A stretch of 64,000 nt of DNA. Origin: Moraxella bovoculi 237 (GTDB lineage Bacteria > Pseudomonadota > Gammaproteobacteria > Pseudomonadales > Moraxellaceae). Of this stretch, positions 26,221 to 35,100 are shown piece after piece. The notes under the pieces were generated by a model. The model was not told the DNA's origin and ran no database searches. It saw only the letters and a program-made list of their open reading frames with translations. Location of the stretch: contig NZ_AOMT01000023.1 in assembly GCF_000696305.2 (NCBI RefSeq), forward strand, positions 1 to 64,000. Direction: 5' to 3'. The first letter of the stretch is position 1. The number at the start of each line of letters is the position of its first letter. The translations under genes were made by a program, and so were the position numbers.

Positions 26221-27522
26221 ATGAGCTGGTTTCCAAAATGGCAGCCTTATCAAGGCGATATCAACACACAGCCTGTGGCGACAAATGAGTATTTGCCCAC
26301 TTCCCAGAGCATCATGCTGGGCATTCAGCATGTGCTGGCGATGTTCGGGGCAACGGTGTTGGCGCCTTTATTGATGGGCTTTGATGCCAATCTTGCCATC
26401 ATGATGAGTGGTATTTGTACGATTTTATTCTTTGTCATGACAGGCGGGCGAGTGCCTAGCTATCTGGGTTCTTCTTTTGCCTTTATCGGCGTGGTAGCGG
26501 CTGCGACGGCGCACGCGACGGGCTCTGGGGCGAACCCAAATCTTGGCGTGGCATTAGGCGGTATCATCGCCTGTGGTGTGCTGTATGCTATGATCGGGTT
26601 CATCGTGATGGGTACGGGTACTAAGTGGATTGAGAAGCTCATGCCCCCTGTGGTGACGGGTGCGGTGGTGATGATCATCGGTCTAAACCTTGCGCCTGTG
26701 ACGGTGTCAAATGTCGCAGGCAAGCCGTTCGAGCTGTGGATGACGTTGGTGACCTTGCTGTGCATGGGGATGATTGCGGTGTTTAGCCGTGGCTTTATGC
26801 AGCGCCTGTTGCTGCTGCTTGGCTTGGTGCTTGCTTATATTATCTATGCCATCGTGGCGAATGGTTTTGGGCTGGGTGCGCCGATTGATTTTGGTGTGAT
26901 TGGTAATGCAGCGTGGTTTGGTGTGCCGAATTTCTCTGCGCCTGTGTTTGATGTTAATGCCATGCTCATCATTGCGCCTGTGGCGTTTATCCTGGTTGCT
27001 GAGAACTTGGGTCACATTAAGGCAGTTGGTGCGATGACTGGCGAGAATCTAACACCATATCTAGGACGTGCGTTCGTGGCGGATGGCGTGGCGACAGCAT
27101 TATCAGCAGGTGTGGGCGGTACTGGCATGACGACCTATGGCGAGAACATCGGGGTGATGGCGGTGACTCGTGTTTACTCTACGATCATCTTTGTGATCGC
27201 GGGTGTGTTTGCGGTATTTTTGGGGCTGTCTCCTAAATTTGGTGCGCTCATTCAGACCATCCCAAGCCCCGTTTTGACGGGTGCATCCATTGTGGTGTTT
27301 GGCTTAATTACCATTGCCGGGGCGAAGATTTGGATTGATAGCCGTGTTAATTTTGCCAACAATAAAAACCTGATGGTAGCGGCAGTGACCATCATCTTGG
27401 GCACGGGCGATTTTGGCTTGATGATTGGCAGCTTTAATCTAGGCGGTATCGGTACGGCGACGTTCGCGGCGATCTTGTTGCATTGGTTCTTAAGCTTAAA
27501 GGAGCCAAAAGATACGGTCTAA
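26221..27522 (+). CDS. Uracil/pyrimidine permease, NCS2 family (RutG/UraA-like)
   Basis: A 433-residue transporter with about 12-14 hydrophobic helices. GGRVPSYLGSSFAFIGVV near residue 80, LMPPVVTGAVVMIIGLNLAPV near 140, and VAENLGHIKAVGAMTG near 260 are NCS2 signatures, and the sequence is close to RutG. It imports uracil or related bases with protons or sodium. It is divergent from ileS and monocistronic, with a terminator about 100 bases on. The exact substrate cannot be read. Confidence 0.85.
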   Translation: MSWFPKWQPYQGDINTQPVATNEYLPTSQSIMLGIQHVLAMFGATVLAPLLMGFDANLAIMMSGICTILFFVMTGGRVPSYLGSSFAFIGVVAAATAHATGSGANPNLGVALGGIIACGVLYAMIGFIVMGTGTKWIEKLMPPVVTGAVVMIIGLNLAPVTVSNVAGKPFELWMTLVTLLCMGMIAVFSRGFMQRLLLLLGLVLAYIIYAIVANGFGLGAPIDFGVIGNAAWFGVPNFSAPVFDVNAMLIIAPVAFILVAENLGHIKAVGAMTGENLTPYLGRAFVADGVATALSAGVGGTGMTTYGENIGVMAVTRVYSTIIFVIAGVFAVFLGLSPKFGALIQTIPSPVLTGASIVVFGLITIAGAKIWIDSRVNFANNKNLMVAAVTIILGTGDFGLMIGSFNLGGIGTATFAAILLHWFLSLKEPKDTV

Positions 27523-27620
27523 CTGTATTGCTGGCATATTAAAAAATTTGCAAGCCGATTACAAAGTGTTTATAATAAATTCATACCCATTGCTAATAGA
27601 TCAAGCGATTTGATGGCGAC

Positions 27621-27653
27621 AGGCGACAATCTTTTGGATTTGTCGCCTTTTTG
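27621..27653 (+). terminator. Terminator after the uracil permease
   Basis: AGGCGACAA (27621-27629) pairs with TTGTCGCCT (27640-27648), followed by TTTTT. Confidence 0.8.
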
Positions 27654-27702
27654 ATGGGACTGACGATACGCAATTAAGCGTTGGAGTTTATGGAGTGAAA
27701 TT

Positions 27703-29205
27703 ATGTATGACAATCCATTTTCGTGCACGGCGCAGCCAACCTTTGTGGATGGGCTGCATTGTGCGGTAAATGTGTTTAGCGCGCCTTTGTGGGATGTGCT
27801 TTTGTGGATGCTCATTGCGGCAGGTTTGTTCTTTACTGTGGTGTCGGGATTTGCGCAGTTTAGATTGTTCGGTAAGAGCGTCAAAACCATGCTCGGCAGC
27901 CGTAAAGGTCATGATGAAAATCAAGGCATCTCGGCATTTCAGGCGTTCGTTACAGGCTTGGCAAGTCGTGTGGGCGTGGGTAACATCGCAGGCGTGGCGC
28001 TTGCCATCGGCATCGGCGGTGCGGGCGCGGTATTTTGGATGTGGCTGATCGCTTTGATTGGTATGTGCTCGGCATTGGCGGAATCTAGCTTGGCTCAGTT
28101 ATTCAAAATCAAAGATGAGACAACAGGGCGTTTCCGTGGCGGTCCTGCCTACTACATCGAGCAAGGTCTTGGACAAAAATGGCTTGGATTTGTGTTCGCT
28201 CTGGCGCTGATCGTCTGCTTTGGCTTTGTGTATCAATCCATCCAATCAAATACCATCACGCTGTCGATTCAGTCAGCAATGGGCTGTGTGGGCGAGACGG
28301 ATGCTTGCCAAAGTGATTGGCAGCTTTATAAGCATGGCATTGGCGCGCTTCTTGTGGTGTTGGCAGCACCGATCATCTTTGGTGGTATTAAGCGTGTTTC
28401 GATGATCGCTGAGATTATTGTACCGATCATGGCGGCGATTTATCTGCTGGTTGCGCTTTATATCATTGTGATTAATATCACCGAGATTCCAGGCATTATC
28501 GGATTGATCTTCACCAAGGCGTTCACCTTTGAGGCAGCGGGCGGCGGTCTGTTCGGTTCGATGGTGTCTATCGCCATGATGCAAGGCATCAAGCGCGGTC
28601 TGTATTCTAATGAAGCAGGTCAAGGTTCTGCACCGAATGCAGCAGCAGCAGCGAGTGTTAAGCATCCTGTCGAGCAGGGCACAATCCAGATGTTTGGTGT
28701 GTTCGTAGATACACTCATCGTGTGTTCGTGCACAGCGTTCGTGATTTTGCTTGCGACCATGCCGCAGAATGTTGCCGACCTATCAGGTGTGCAGCTTACC
28801 CAAGCCGCGCTTGAGGCGCACGTGGGTAGTTGGGGTCAGTACTTCTTGGCGATTATTTTGTTCATGTTTGCATTCTCAACCATCATCGGTAACTATGCCT
28901 ATGCAGAATCGAACATGCAGTTCCTTAAAAACAACACTGTGGTATTGACCCTATTCCGTATCATTGTGCTTGGCTTTGTGTACTTTGGTGCGGTGACGAA
29001 GGTCGCTGTTGTGTGGGACATGGGCGACTTGACGATGGGCGTCATGGCTTTCATTAACTTAATTGCCATCGTTCTGCTGTCAAAATATGTCTTTATCCTG
29101 GTCAAAGATTACACCAAACAAGTTAAGGCAGGTGTCGCTGAGCCTGAGTTTAAGCTTGATGATTATCCAGAATTGAAGGCGAAAATTAAGTCTGATATCT
29201 GGTAA
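27703..29205 (+). CDS. Sodium:alanine symporter, AGCS family (AlsT-like)
   Basis: A 500-residue membrane protein with about 11 helices. ASRVGVGNIAGVALAIGIGGAG-type motif near residue 90, GGPAYYIEQGLG near 150 and the conserved GLYSNEAGQGSAPNAAAAA stretch near 305 identify the alanine/glycine:cation symporter family. It has a full-length match to the family. A strong terminator follows. Confidence 0.9.
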   Translation: MYDNPFSCTAQPTFVDGLHCAVNVFSAPLWDVLLWMLIAAGLFFTVVSGFAQFRLFGKSVKTMLGSRKGHDENQGISAFQAFVTGLASRVGVGNIAGVALAIGIGGAGAVFWMWLIALIGMCSALAESSLAQLFKIKDETTGRFRGGPAYYIEQGLGQKWLGFVFALALIVCFGFVYQSIQSNTITLSIQSAMGCVGETDACQSDWQLYKHGIGALLVVLAAPIIFGGIKRVSMIAEIIVPIMAAIYLLVALYIIVINITEIPGIIGLIFTKAFTFEAAGGGLFGSMVSIAMMQGIKRGLYSNEAGQGSAPNAAAAASVKHPVEQGTIQMFGVFVDTLIVCSCTAFVILLATMPQNVADLSGVQLTQAALEAHVGSWGQYFLAIILFMFAFSTIIGNYAYAESNMQFLKNNTVVLTLFRIIVLGFVYFGAVTKVAVVWDMGDLTMGVMAFINLIAIVLLSKYVFILVKDYTKQVKAGVAEPEFKLDDYPELKAKIKSDIW

Positions 29206-29233
29206 TGATTAAGAATGACAAGGACTGATTAAT

Positions 29234-29270
29234 AAAACACCCCAAGAGCATTTGGCTTTTGGGGTGTTTT
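29234..29270. terminator. Terminator after the alanine symporter
   Basis: AAAACACCCCAA (29234-29245) pairs perfectly with TTGGGGTGTTTT (29259-29270). Confidence 0.88.
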
Positions 29271-29288
29271 GTTTGGTGTGGTGGCGGC

Positions 29289-29722
29289 TTAGCTTAGCAT
29301 GCCTTCTAAGCGACTAGAACCTGACGCAGGGTAGATGGCATGGTCAAAGTAGTCATCAGACGCAGGGCGAATCTTACTTACCTGCTCTGCTAAGCATTCT
29401 ACCAACAGTCCTAGTTCAAGCTGTGCTAATGGCTTACCAGGGCAGACATGGATGCCATGTCCATAGACCAGATTATTAGCTTGGCTTCGGTGTAGCTCAA
29501 AAACTGTCCGCTTGATAAAAGGCTTCGGGGGTTACGGTTGGCAGACTGCCAGTTAATCGTGATTTTGGCATCTTTGGGAATGTATATGCCATGTAGCGTG
29601 ACAGGGCAGGTGGTGCGTCGTCTGTTGGTGATGAGTAGGTCGTGTAAACGCAGTATTTCTAGGACGGCATTATCAATGTCTTGGGGATTGGCTTTTAGAT
29701 GAATCAAGACATCAGGATAATA
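29289..29722 (-). pseudogene. Cytochrome P450 remnant (3' part)
   Basis: On the minus strand the frames give LIHLKANPQDIDNAVLEILR and then ITINWQSANRNP, the pre-heme part of a bacterial P450, followed in another frame by NLVYGHGIHVCPGKPLA, the heme-thiolate motif with its Cys, and a natural C-terminus. Two one-base insertions in a C run and a T run near 29500-29530 break the frame; I infer both by restoring the match. The 5' part is missing: the homology stops exactly at the end of the IS element at 29723. The rest of the gene is not found beyond the IS, so a deletion went with the insertion. Confidence 0.8.
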
Positions 29723-30620
29723 TGTAAAACAAACTAGCGTTATTTACAGTATTATAAGATAATACTGCCATGAACATACATAAAAATACTCGATTATTGC
29801 CATTTCAAAGACAAGCCATTTGCGATGCTTATACCAAAGATAAGCGAACCATTGTTTCTTTGGCAGAAGAGTACAAAGTTTCAAGACCTATGATTTACAA
29901 AGTCTTAAAACTGGCTCGTCATCGTCTGCTAAAACCACAATCTAGCACCAACAATCGCTTTAAACAAGCCAGATTTGGTGTTAAAAGGCTTGCCAAAGTT
30001 GAAAGATCAATACAAGACAAGCTTAAAAAGCAAGCAAAGCGTTATAACAAATCTTACCCAGGCGAGATGATGTACTTTGATACCAAGCGATTGCCTTTAC
30101 TTAAAGGACAAACTACAAATGGCCTAAGAGAATATTTATTTGTTGCCATTGATGATTATTCTCGTGAGCTGTATGCAGCCATCATGCCTGATAAGACAGC
30201 ATTTAGTGCTGCTAAGTTCTTAACCGAGCATGTGGTCGGACCTTGTCCTTATGTGATTGATGTGGCGTATTCAGACAATGGCACAGAGTATAAAGGCACA
30301 AAGGGTCATGAATTTGTCAAAGCCTGTTACCAAAACAACATCAATCAAAAGTTCACCAAAGTTGGTAGACCACAAACCAACGGCAAAGCTGAGCGAGTGA
30401 TTAGAACCTTAATGCAAATGTGGCATGATAAAACAGAATTTAACGACAGTAATCACACAAAAACAAGAACTTGACAGATTCTTAAACTTCTACAATACTA
30501 TCAAACCACACAGTGCTTTAGTCAAAAAAGATGAACAAGGTAAAACACAAACCCTTACACCCTATGAATGGCTGAAGCTTTATTTTAATCAGAGTGTAAA
30601 TAACGCTTGAGGTTTTTGCA
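29723..30620 (+). mobile_element. IS481-type insertion sequence
   Basis: About 898 bases with imperfect 26-base terminal inverted repeats. Both start with TG and end with an identical 13-base block AGCGTTATTTACA (left copy near 29736-29748, right copy inverted near 30595-30607). The single transposase gene is frameshifted. No clear target duplication is seen; the flanks read GATAATA and GATTATC. It interrupts a P450 remnant on one side and an unknown pseudogene on the other. Confidence 0.8.
29770..30610 (+). pseudogene. IS481 family transposase, frameshifted
   Basis: An N-terminal HTH region (VSLAEEYKVSRPMIYKVLK) and an rve integrase core with the DDE residues in YFDTKRL, YSDNGTEYKG and GKAERVIR. 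The first frame stops at 30474. The C-terminal part (LDRFLNFYNTIKPHSAL, LTPYEWL) continues one frame over from about 30460. Either one base was lost or gained in the A-rich stretch ACAAAAACAAG, or a programmed shift occurs. IS481 elements normally have a single frame, so an inactivated copy is more likely. Confidence 0.8.
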
Positions 30621-30932
30621 GATTATCAAATGAATCATAAGAATTTATATCTTGCTCCTGCATGTCCTTAAAAGATAATATTAAGTTTCTATCTTTTGCA
30701 TTAAATTTGTCAATTTTAGCAAGATATACTTTTGAGTCATTGCTTTCATAAGTATATATGCAAGGCAATTTATAATTTCTTTATAGTTGCCATTAAATAA
30801 CTCTTTAATTTCATCGGTAGTATACTCCAAGAATCTTGATATCCATAATGATATTTCATTATTTTCAATCACAAAATTCTCATTAGAACCTATAACAATA
30901 AAATTGAAATACTCATTTTCTTCATTATTCAT
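30589..30932 (-). pseudogene. Unknown AT-rich gene, frameshifted and ending in the IS
   Basis: The ORF from 30932 reads NNEENEYFNFIVIGSNENF to NYKEIINCL, then in another frame continues YTYESNDSKVYLAKIDKF up to a stop at 30589-30591 inside the IS end. One single-base shift near 30765 separates the halves. Codons upstream of the ATG also look coding (DFTEIHKF), so the true start may be lost. Composition is far more AT-rich than its surroundings. The family is not recognised; small acidic proteins like this include SMI1/KNR4-type immunity proteins, but that is only a guess. Confidence 0.45.
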
Positions 30933-30998
30933 AAACTTATGTATCTCCGTAAAATCAATAGTGGATTATAAATATATTCGTATTTAATAAGATAAAAA

Positions 30999-31512
30999 TC
31001 AACGCTCATTTGGCTTTAAAAAATAAAGCGCCACCACCGTAAGCAAAATAAACCCACTTGCCCCCAGATACAAATCATCTTTGCCAATGCCCATATCCAA
31101 GAGCTTGCCTGCCAAAATGGGCGAGACGATAGAGCCAATCCGTCCCACGCCGATTGCCGTGCCGACCCCTGTACTTCTAACTTCAGGGGCGTACAGCGTG
31201 GGGTTAATGGTATATAGCCCCGTGATACAGCCATTGACAAGGCTACCGACCAAAATGGCAAAGACAAGGGCGAGCATCAAAGTGGGACTAAACACAAAGC
31301 CGATAATGGCAAGGGACGATAGCACGACAAACGCCATGAGCGTGGATTTTGGGGCAAATTTACTCACCAAAAAGCCAAAGATGAGCGAGCCTATCGTACC
31401 GCCAATGCTGATTGTCATGCCGACCTTTTGGCTTTGTTCTTTGGCAAGTCCTGATGATTCTAAGAGGGCAGGCGTTCACGAGCTGATAAAATAAAATGCC
31501 AACAAAAAAGCC
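30999..31512 (-). pseudogene. MFS transporter remnant (aromatic-acid symporter-like)
   Basis: The last 139 residues of a major facilitator: GGTIGSLIFGFLVSKFAPK, TINPTLYAPEVRSTGVG and GRIGSIVSPILAG match the C-terminal half of BenK/PcaK-type carriers. Upstream in frame the sequence LLAFYFISS is followed by a TGA where the family has Trp (TGG), then TPALLESSGLAKEQ. Nothing upstream of about 31512 matches; the ferredoxin terminator begins there. The gene is 5'-truncated and has a nonsense codon. Confidence 0.75.
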
Positions 31513-31527
31513 CGCAGAAGCGAGCTT
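31504..31527 (-). terminator. Terminator after fdxA
   Basis: On the minus strand AAGCTCGC and GCGGGCTT pair with one mismatch around TTCT, followed by six T residues. Confidence 0.65.
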
Positions 31528-31547
31528 GATTGTGAATATGATCAGAA

Positions 31548-31871
31548 TTAGCGTTCTAGGTATTGAACCTTACCTGGCACACCGTCCCATTTTTCGTGTT
31601 CTGGCAATGGGTCTTTTTTCTCGGTAATGTTCGCCCATACTTGAGACAACTCTTCGTTGATGGCGAGGTATTCTTCTTGACCAGCGGGAATCTCATCTTC
31701 GGAGAAAATAGCGTTGGCAGGGCATTCTGGCTCACAAAGCGCGCAGTCGATGCACTCATCAGGATTGATGACTAGAAAATTTGGACCTTCGTAGAAGCAG
31801 TCAACAGGGCAGACTTCCACGCAGTCTGTGTATTTGCATAGGACGCAGTTATCGGTTACAACAAAAGTCAT
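31548..31871 (-). CDS. fdxA: 7Fe ferredoxin FdxA
   Basis: A 107-residue ferredoxin. The N-terminal [19 protein letters not shown] and the second [16 protein letters not shown] hold the cysteines for a [3Fe-4S] and a [4Fe-4S] cluster, as in Azotobacter-type FdxA. The start is at MTFVVTDNC after AAGG; the longer frame upstream is not supported. It is a cytosolic low-potential electron carrier. It is monocistronic. Confidence 0.93.
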   Translation of the reverse strand: MTFVVTDNCVLCKYTDCVEVCPVDCFYEGPNFLVINPDECIDCALCEPECPANAIFSEDEIPAGQEEYLAINEELSQVWANITEKKDPLPEHEKWDGVPGKVQYLER

Positions 31872-32194
31872 GGGATTACCTTGGCTAAAAATGGCTAGTA
31901 GGTGGGCAAGAATCATGCACTTGCAAATTAGTGGCATATATTTTAGCCTGTTTGGCTGATTTTCTCAAATAAAACATCATATTTTATTATGCCAACATCG
32001 AAAAACTACCATTAAAATCCGCAAAAGACACTTGCAGATGATAAGGGTTATTATTCATTACAATATAACCGAAAATCATTCTAAAAATTATAGAATTTCA
32101 TGCTGATTTTAGCTTAAAGGAGTTGCACCATGCGCAAAAAGACCGTGCAGATGACGGTCTTTTTTCAGTGTGTTAACTTTTTTCAGTGTGTTAA
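31872..32194. other. Gene-free stretch between fdxA and the 32195 gene
   Basis: About 320 bases, AT-rich, with the fdxA promoter region on the left and the terminator and an 18-base tandem repeat on the right. A 22-codon + strand ORF at 32130 with AAAGGAG upstream lies on top of the terminator and is not credible as a gene. Confidence 0.6.
32136..32165. terminator. Terminator at the end of the 32195 gene
   Basis: AAAAAGACCGT (32136-32146) pairs with ACGGTCTTTTT (32154-32164). It follows the minus-strand gene and is also a good terminator for + strand transcripts. Confidence 0.8.
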
Positions 32195-32195
32195 T
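32160..32195. repeat. 18-base tandem duplication
   Basis: TTTTTTCAGTGTGTTAAC (32160-32177) is repeated as TTTTTTCAGTGTGTTAAT (32178-32195). The second copy abuts the stop codon of the minus-strand gene. Probably a simple duplication. Confidence 0.8.
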
Positions 32196-32704
32196 TAGAC
32201 TTGATGGCCTTTTAACTGAGCTTCTTTGGCCACTTGGTAGCATTGCTCGATATGATCGAAGGCGATTTTTTTGAAAATCATGTAACCGATGGTGGCAGCG
32301 ACCATCTGACCGCCCAGTGGTATATATTTGGCCACTTGTTTACCGATGATGCGACCGCCGAAGCCTTGAATGGTCTTATTAACCACGCCACGAGTCGCCA
32401 CCAGTCCGCCGATGGCTAGGATGCGATCTTGGATGGTCTGTCTGCGCGCTGCCTCACTGGCGGTGCTGTGCGGGTCGGTTGGCTCTTCTAGGCCGAATTT
32501 TTTGGTAATCTCTGGTAGTAGCTTTGATAGCATGCCCACATCAATCGCCACGTCTAAGAAAGGCAGAGGAATAATCGCCACGCCGGCTGAGATTTTGGCG
32601 CGAGATTTGGCAAGTTCTTGGCATTCAGCGCGAACCTTTTCTAGGTTGATGGTTGGGTCGAAGTCTTTGGCGGTAGGCTGACTGATAGGTTTGGTTAGGC
32701 TCAT
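32195..32704 (-). CDS. Conserved protein with glycine-rich hydrophobic segments, unknown
   Basis: A 169-residue protein. A basic region (about 25-45) leads into a hydrophobic segment AGVAIIPLPFLDVAIDVGMLSKLL (in two halves around residue 48). A second glycine-rich region YIPLGGQMVAATIGYMIFKK lies near residue 130. The pattern recalls DUF697/YcjF-type membrane-associated domains. I do not recognise a specific family. It is monocistronic, with murJ upstream. Confidence 0.55.
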   Translation of the reverse strand: MSLTKPISQPTAKDFDPTINLEKVRAECQELAKSRAKISAGVAIIPLPFLDVAIDVGMLSKLLPEITKKFGLEEPTDPHSTASEAARRQTIQDRILAIGGLVATRGVVNKTIQGFGGRIIGKQVAKYIPLGGQMVAATIGYMIFKKIAFDHIEQCYQVAKEAQLKGHQV

Positions 32705-32847
32705 AATAGTATCCTTGTTGTTGGGTTTTACTAGATTTAAAAATGTCTTTTAAATCTAGTATGACTTTAATTATAACAAGTTATCTGCCAAGGTATGTAA
32801 CGAAGTTGTAAACAATTTAGACATTTTGTACAAAAATCAATCAGTAT

Positions 32848-34398
32848 CTAGCCGTGTTTTAGCTGTCTTGGGCGAAATCCTGTACCAAGCAGTACCGCGC
32901 CATAGACTGCCGCGCCAAGTGCGCAGATGCCAAGTAATACCAGCACACGCAGCCACTGCGCACCGTCGGATGGATAGTAGGGCAGGATGAGATATAGAGC
33001 GATCGCCATGACAAGGCTAGATATGCCAAACTGTGCACCCATCTTGCGCCAATGACTGCCAAAGCGCCAGATGCCGCGCTTATGCAAAAAGTAATACAAA
33101 AGTCCAGCGTTAACGAAGCTCGCTGCTGTTGTGGCAAGTGCAAGACCGCCGTGTAAGGGCAATTTGAATAGATAAAACAGCCCGATGAATATCACGCTAA
33201 AGATCATGTTGGCAAAGACAGCTACGATACCGATCTTGACCGGAGTCTTGGTATCTTGACCAGCAAAGAAAGCAGGCGCAAAGATCTTGATTAGCATGAA
33301 TCCTAAGATACCCCCTGCCATGCTTTTTAGGGCGATGCCACTCATCAAGGCGTCGTGCTGGCTAAATTCACCGCGTACGAACAGCGCATTCATCAGCACA
33401 TCAGACAACATGAACATCGCTACGGATGCGGGCAGTCCGACCAGGATGATAAGACGCGCCGCCCAGTCGAGGGTTTTTTTGAAGGTGGCGTCATCCGCCT
33501 TGGCACGGCTTGATGAGAGACTTGGCAGAATCACGGTTCCAATCGCCACACCGATCAATCCAAGAGGTAGCTCACTCAATCGCTCAGCGGCATACAGCCA
33601 AGAGACCGAACCGCCAATCATCAGCGAGGCGAACACGGTGTTCAGCAGTAGGTTAATCTGAGTGACGGACACACCAAAGATGGCAGGTAACATGAGATTT
33701 AAGATGCGTTTTACGCCTTCGTGCTTAAAATCAACTTTGGGCGCAGGCAGTAGTTTTTGACGATAAAGCTCGGGCAGTTGAATGACAAGCTGCAAGATGC
33801 CACTGATGGCAACCGCATAGCCTAATGCCATGATGGGCTTATCGAACATCGGTGCGAATAATAATGCCCCTATAATCATGCTTACATTCAACAGCACAGG
33901 CGCAAAAGCAGGTGCGGCGAATCGTCCGTAGCTTTGTAAGATGCTACCAAAAAACGCCGTCATTGAGATGAACAGCAGATAAGGAAAGGTTAAGCGAAGT
34001 AAGTCAGTCGCCGCATCAAACTTGGTGGGATCATTCATAAAACCAGGGGCAAAAATCTGCACCACAAAAGGCGCAAGCGCAATCACCGCTACCGTCAGAA
34101 CCAATAAGATTAAGCTTAATACGCCAGAGACCCGGCTGATGAGAATCTGTACTTCATTTAGAGTGCGTTTTTCTTTGTATTCAGATAAGACGGGAACAAA
34201 GGCCTGAGAGAATGCACCTTCGGCGAACAGACGACGTAAGAAATTAGGAATCTTGAACGCTACCAAGAACGCATCCATTAATCCGCCTGCGCCAAACACC
34301 CCCATCAATACCATGTCGCGCACCAATCCTAAGATGCGCGACAGCATGGTCATGGAGCTGACGATAAAAGTAGAGCGGAACAGACGAGATTTTGCCAT
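32848..34398 (-). CDS. murJ: Lipid II flippase MurJ
   Basis: A 516-residue MOP-superfamily membrane protein with 14 hydrophobic helices. The N-terminal SSMTMLSRILGLVRDMV, FRRLFAEGAFSQAFVPVL near residue 55 and LPLGLIGVAIGTVILPSLS near 275 are MurJ/MviN signatures. It moves lipid II across the inner membrane for cell wall synthesis. The ampD gene lies directly upstream in the same direction, linking wall synthesis and recycling. Confidence 0.95.
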   Translation of the reverse strand: MAKSRLFRSTFIVSSMTMLSRILGLVRDMVLMGVFGAGGLMDAFLVAFKIPNFLRRLFAEGAFSQAFVPVLSEYKEKRTLNEVQILISRVSGVLSLILLVLTVAVIALAPFVVQIFAPGFMNDPTKFDAATDLLRLTFPYLLFISMTAFFGSILQSYGRFAAPAFAPVLLNVSMIIGALLFAPMFDKPIMALGYAVAISGILQLVIQLPELYRQKLLPAPKVDFKHEGVKRILNLMLPAIFGVSVTQINLLLNTVFASLMIGGSVSWLYAAERLSELPLGLIGVAIGTVILPSLSSSRAKADDATFKKTLDWAARLIILVGLPASVAMFMLSDVLMNALFVRGEFSQHDALMSGIALKSMAGGILGFMLIKIFAPAFFAGQDTKTPVKIGIVAVFANMIFSVIFIGLFYLFKLPLHGGLALATTAASFVNAGLLYYFLHKRGIWRFGSHWRKMGAQFGISSLVMAIALYLILPYYPSDGAQWLRVLVLLGICALGAAVYGAVLLGTGFRPRQLKHG

Positions 34399-34475
34399 GA
34401 TGATTCACAGAATAAAAAATGCGTATTATAAAGAATTTAAGTGTGCTTAGTGTGGAAAATCTGTGAAGATATTGG

Positions 34476-35054
34476 CTATTCATCAATCATCTTTCTAAGC
34501 CGTGACCATTCAAAAAACTCACCTGGGTCGGTCTTACGAACGGGTGCAATATCACTGTGTCCCATGAGGTGTCTGCAAGTAGCAGGGTAAGCTACATGAA
34601 TCGCTGCGATGATCTTGGCAAGCACTTCGTATTGAATATCGGTAAAAGGTGAAAAATCATCGCCTTCTAATTCGATGCCGATGGTAAAGTCGTTACAGTT
34701 GTCTCGTCCAAGGTAGCTTGATTGCCCTGCATGCCATGCCCGATCATTGAAATTCACGAATTGCGTCACCGCACCATCGCGCTCGATGAACAGATGTGCT
34801 GAGACTTGTAGAGTGTGAATACTCTTAAAATAGTCGTGATCATCGGGGTTTAGCTGATTTTGAAAAAAAGCTTTGACAAAATGCATGCCATTCTTGTCAG
34901 TTTTGCCAAATTCACTAGGTGGTAGGCTGATGTTATGAATGACGATGCCGCTAACTTCAGGCTGGTCGTTCTTAATGGGGCGTGCGTTAAAATTGGGCGA
35001 GCTGATAAATTCTGCACCGCTTAATATGCCGTTTTTTATGGTGAAATTATTCAT
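34476..35054 (-). CDS. ampD: 1,6-anhydro-N-acetylmuramyl-L-alanine amidase AmpD
   Basis: A 192-residue cytosolic zinc amidase. Zinc ligands fit His in GIVIHNISLPP, His in HLMGHSDIAP and Asp in KTDPGEFFEW; DRAWHAGQS is the conserved loop. It removes stem peptides from anhydro-muropeptides during wall recycling. It precedes murJ on the minus strand and is divergent from the DUF4105 gene. Confidence 0.93.
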   Translation of the reverse strand: MNNFTIKNGILSGAEFISSPNFNARPIKNDQPEVSGIVIHNISLPPSEFGKTDKNGMHFVKAFFQNQLNPDDHDYFKSIHTLQVSAHLFIERDGAVTQFVNFNDRAWHAGQSSYLGRDNCNDFTIGIELEGDDFSPFTDIQYEVLAKIIAAIHVAYPATCRHLMGHSDIAPVRKTDPGEFFEWSRLRKMIDE

Positions 35055-35100
35055 GATGATGATATACTAAAACAAATTGGTTTATTCTAACAAAATTATC

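Noticed and set aside
32130..32198. A 22-codon + strand ORF behind AAAGGAG
   Set aside because: It lies on the terminator hairpin and an 18-base duplication, and its sequence is repetitive (FFQCVN twice).
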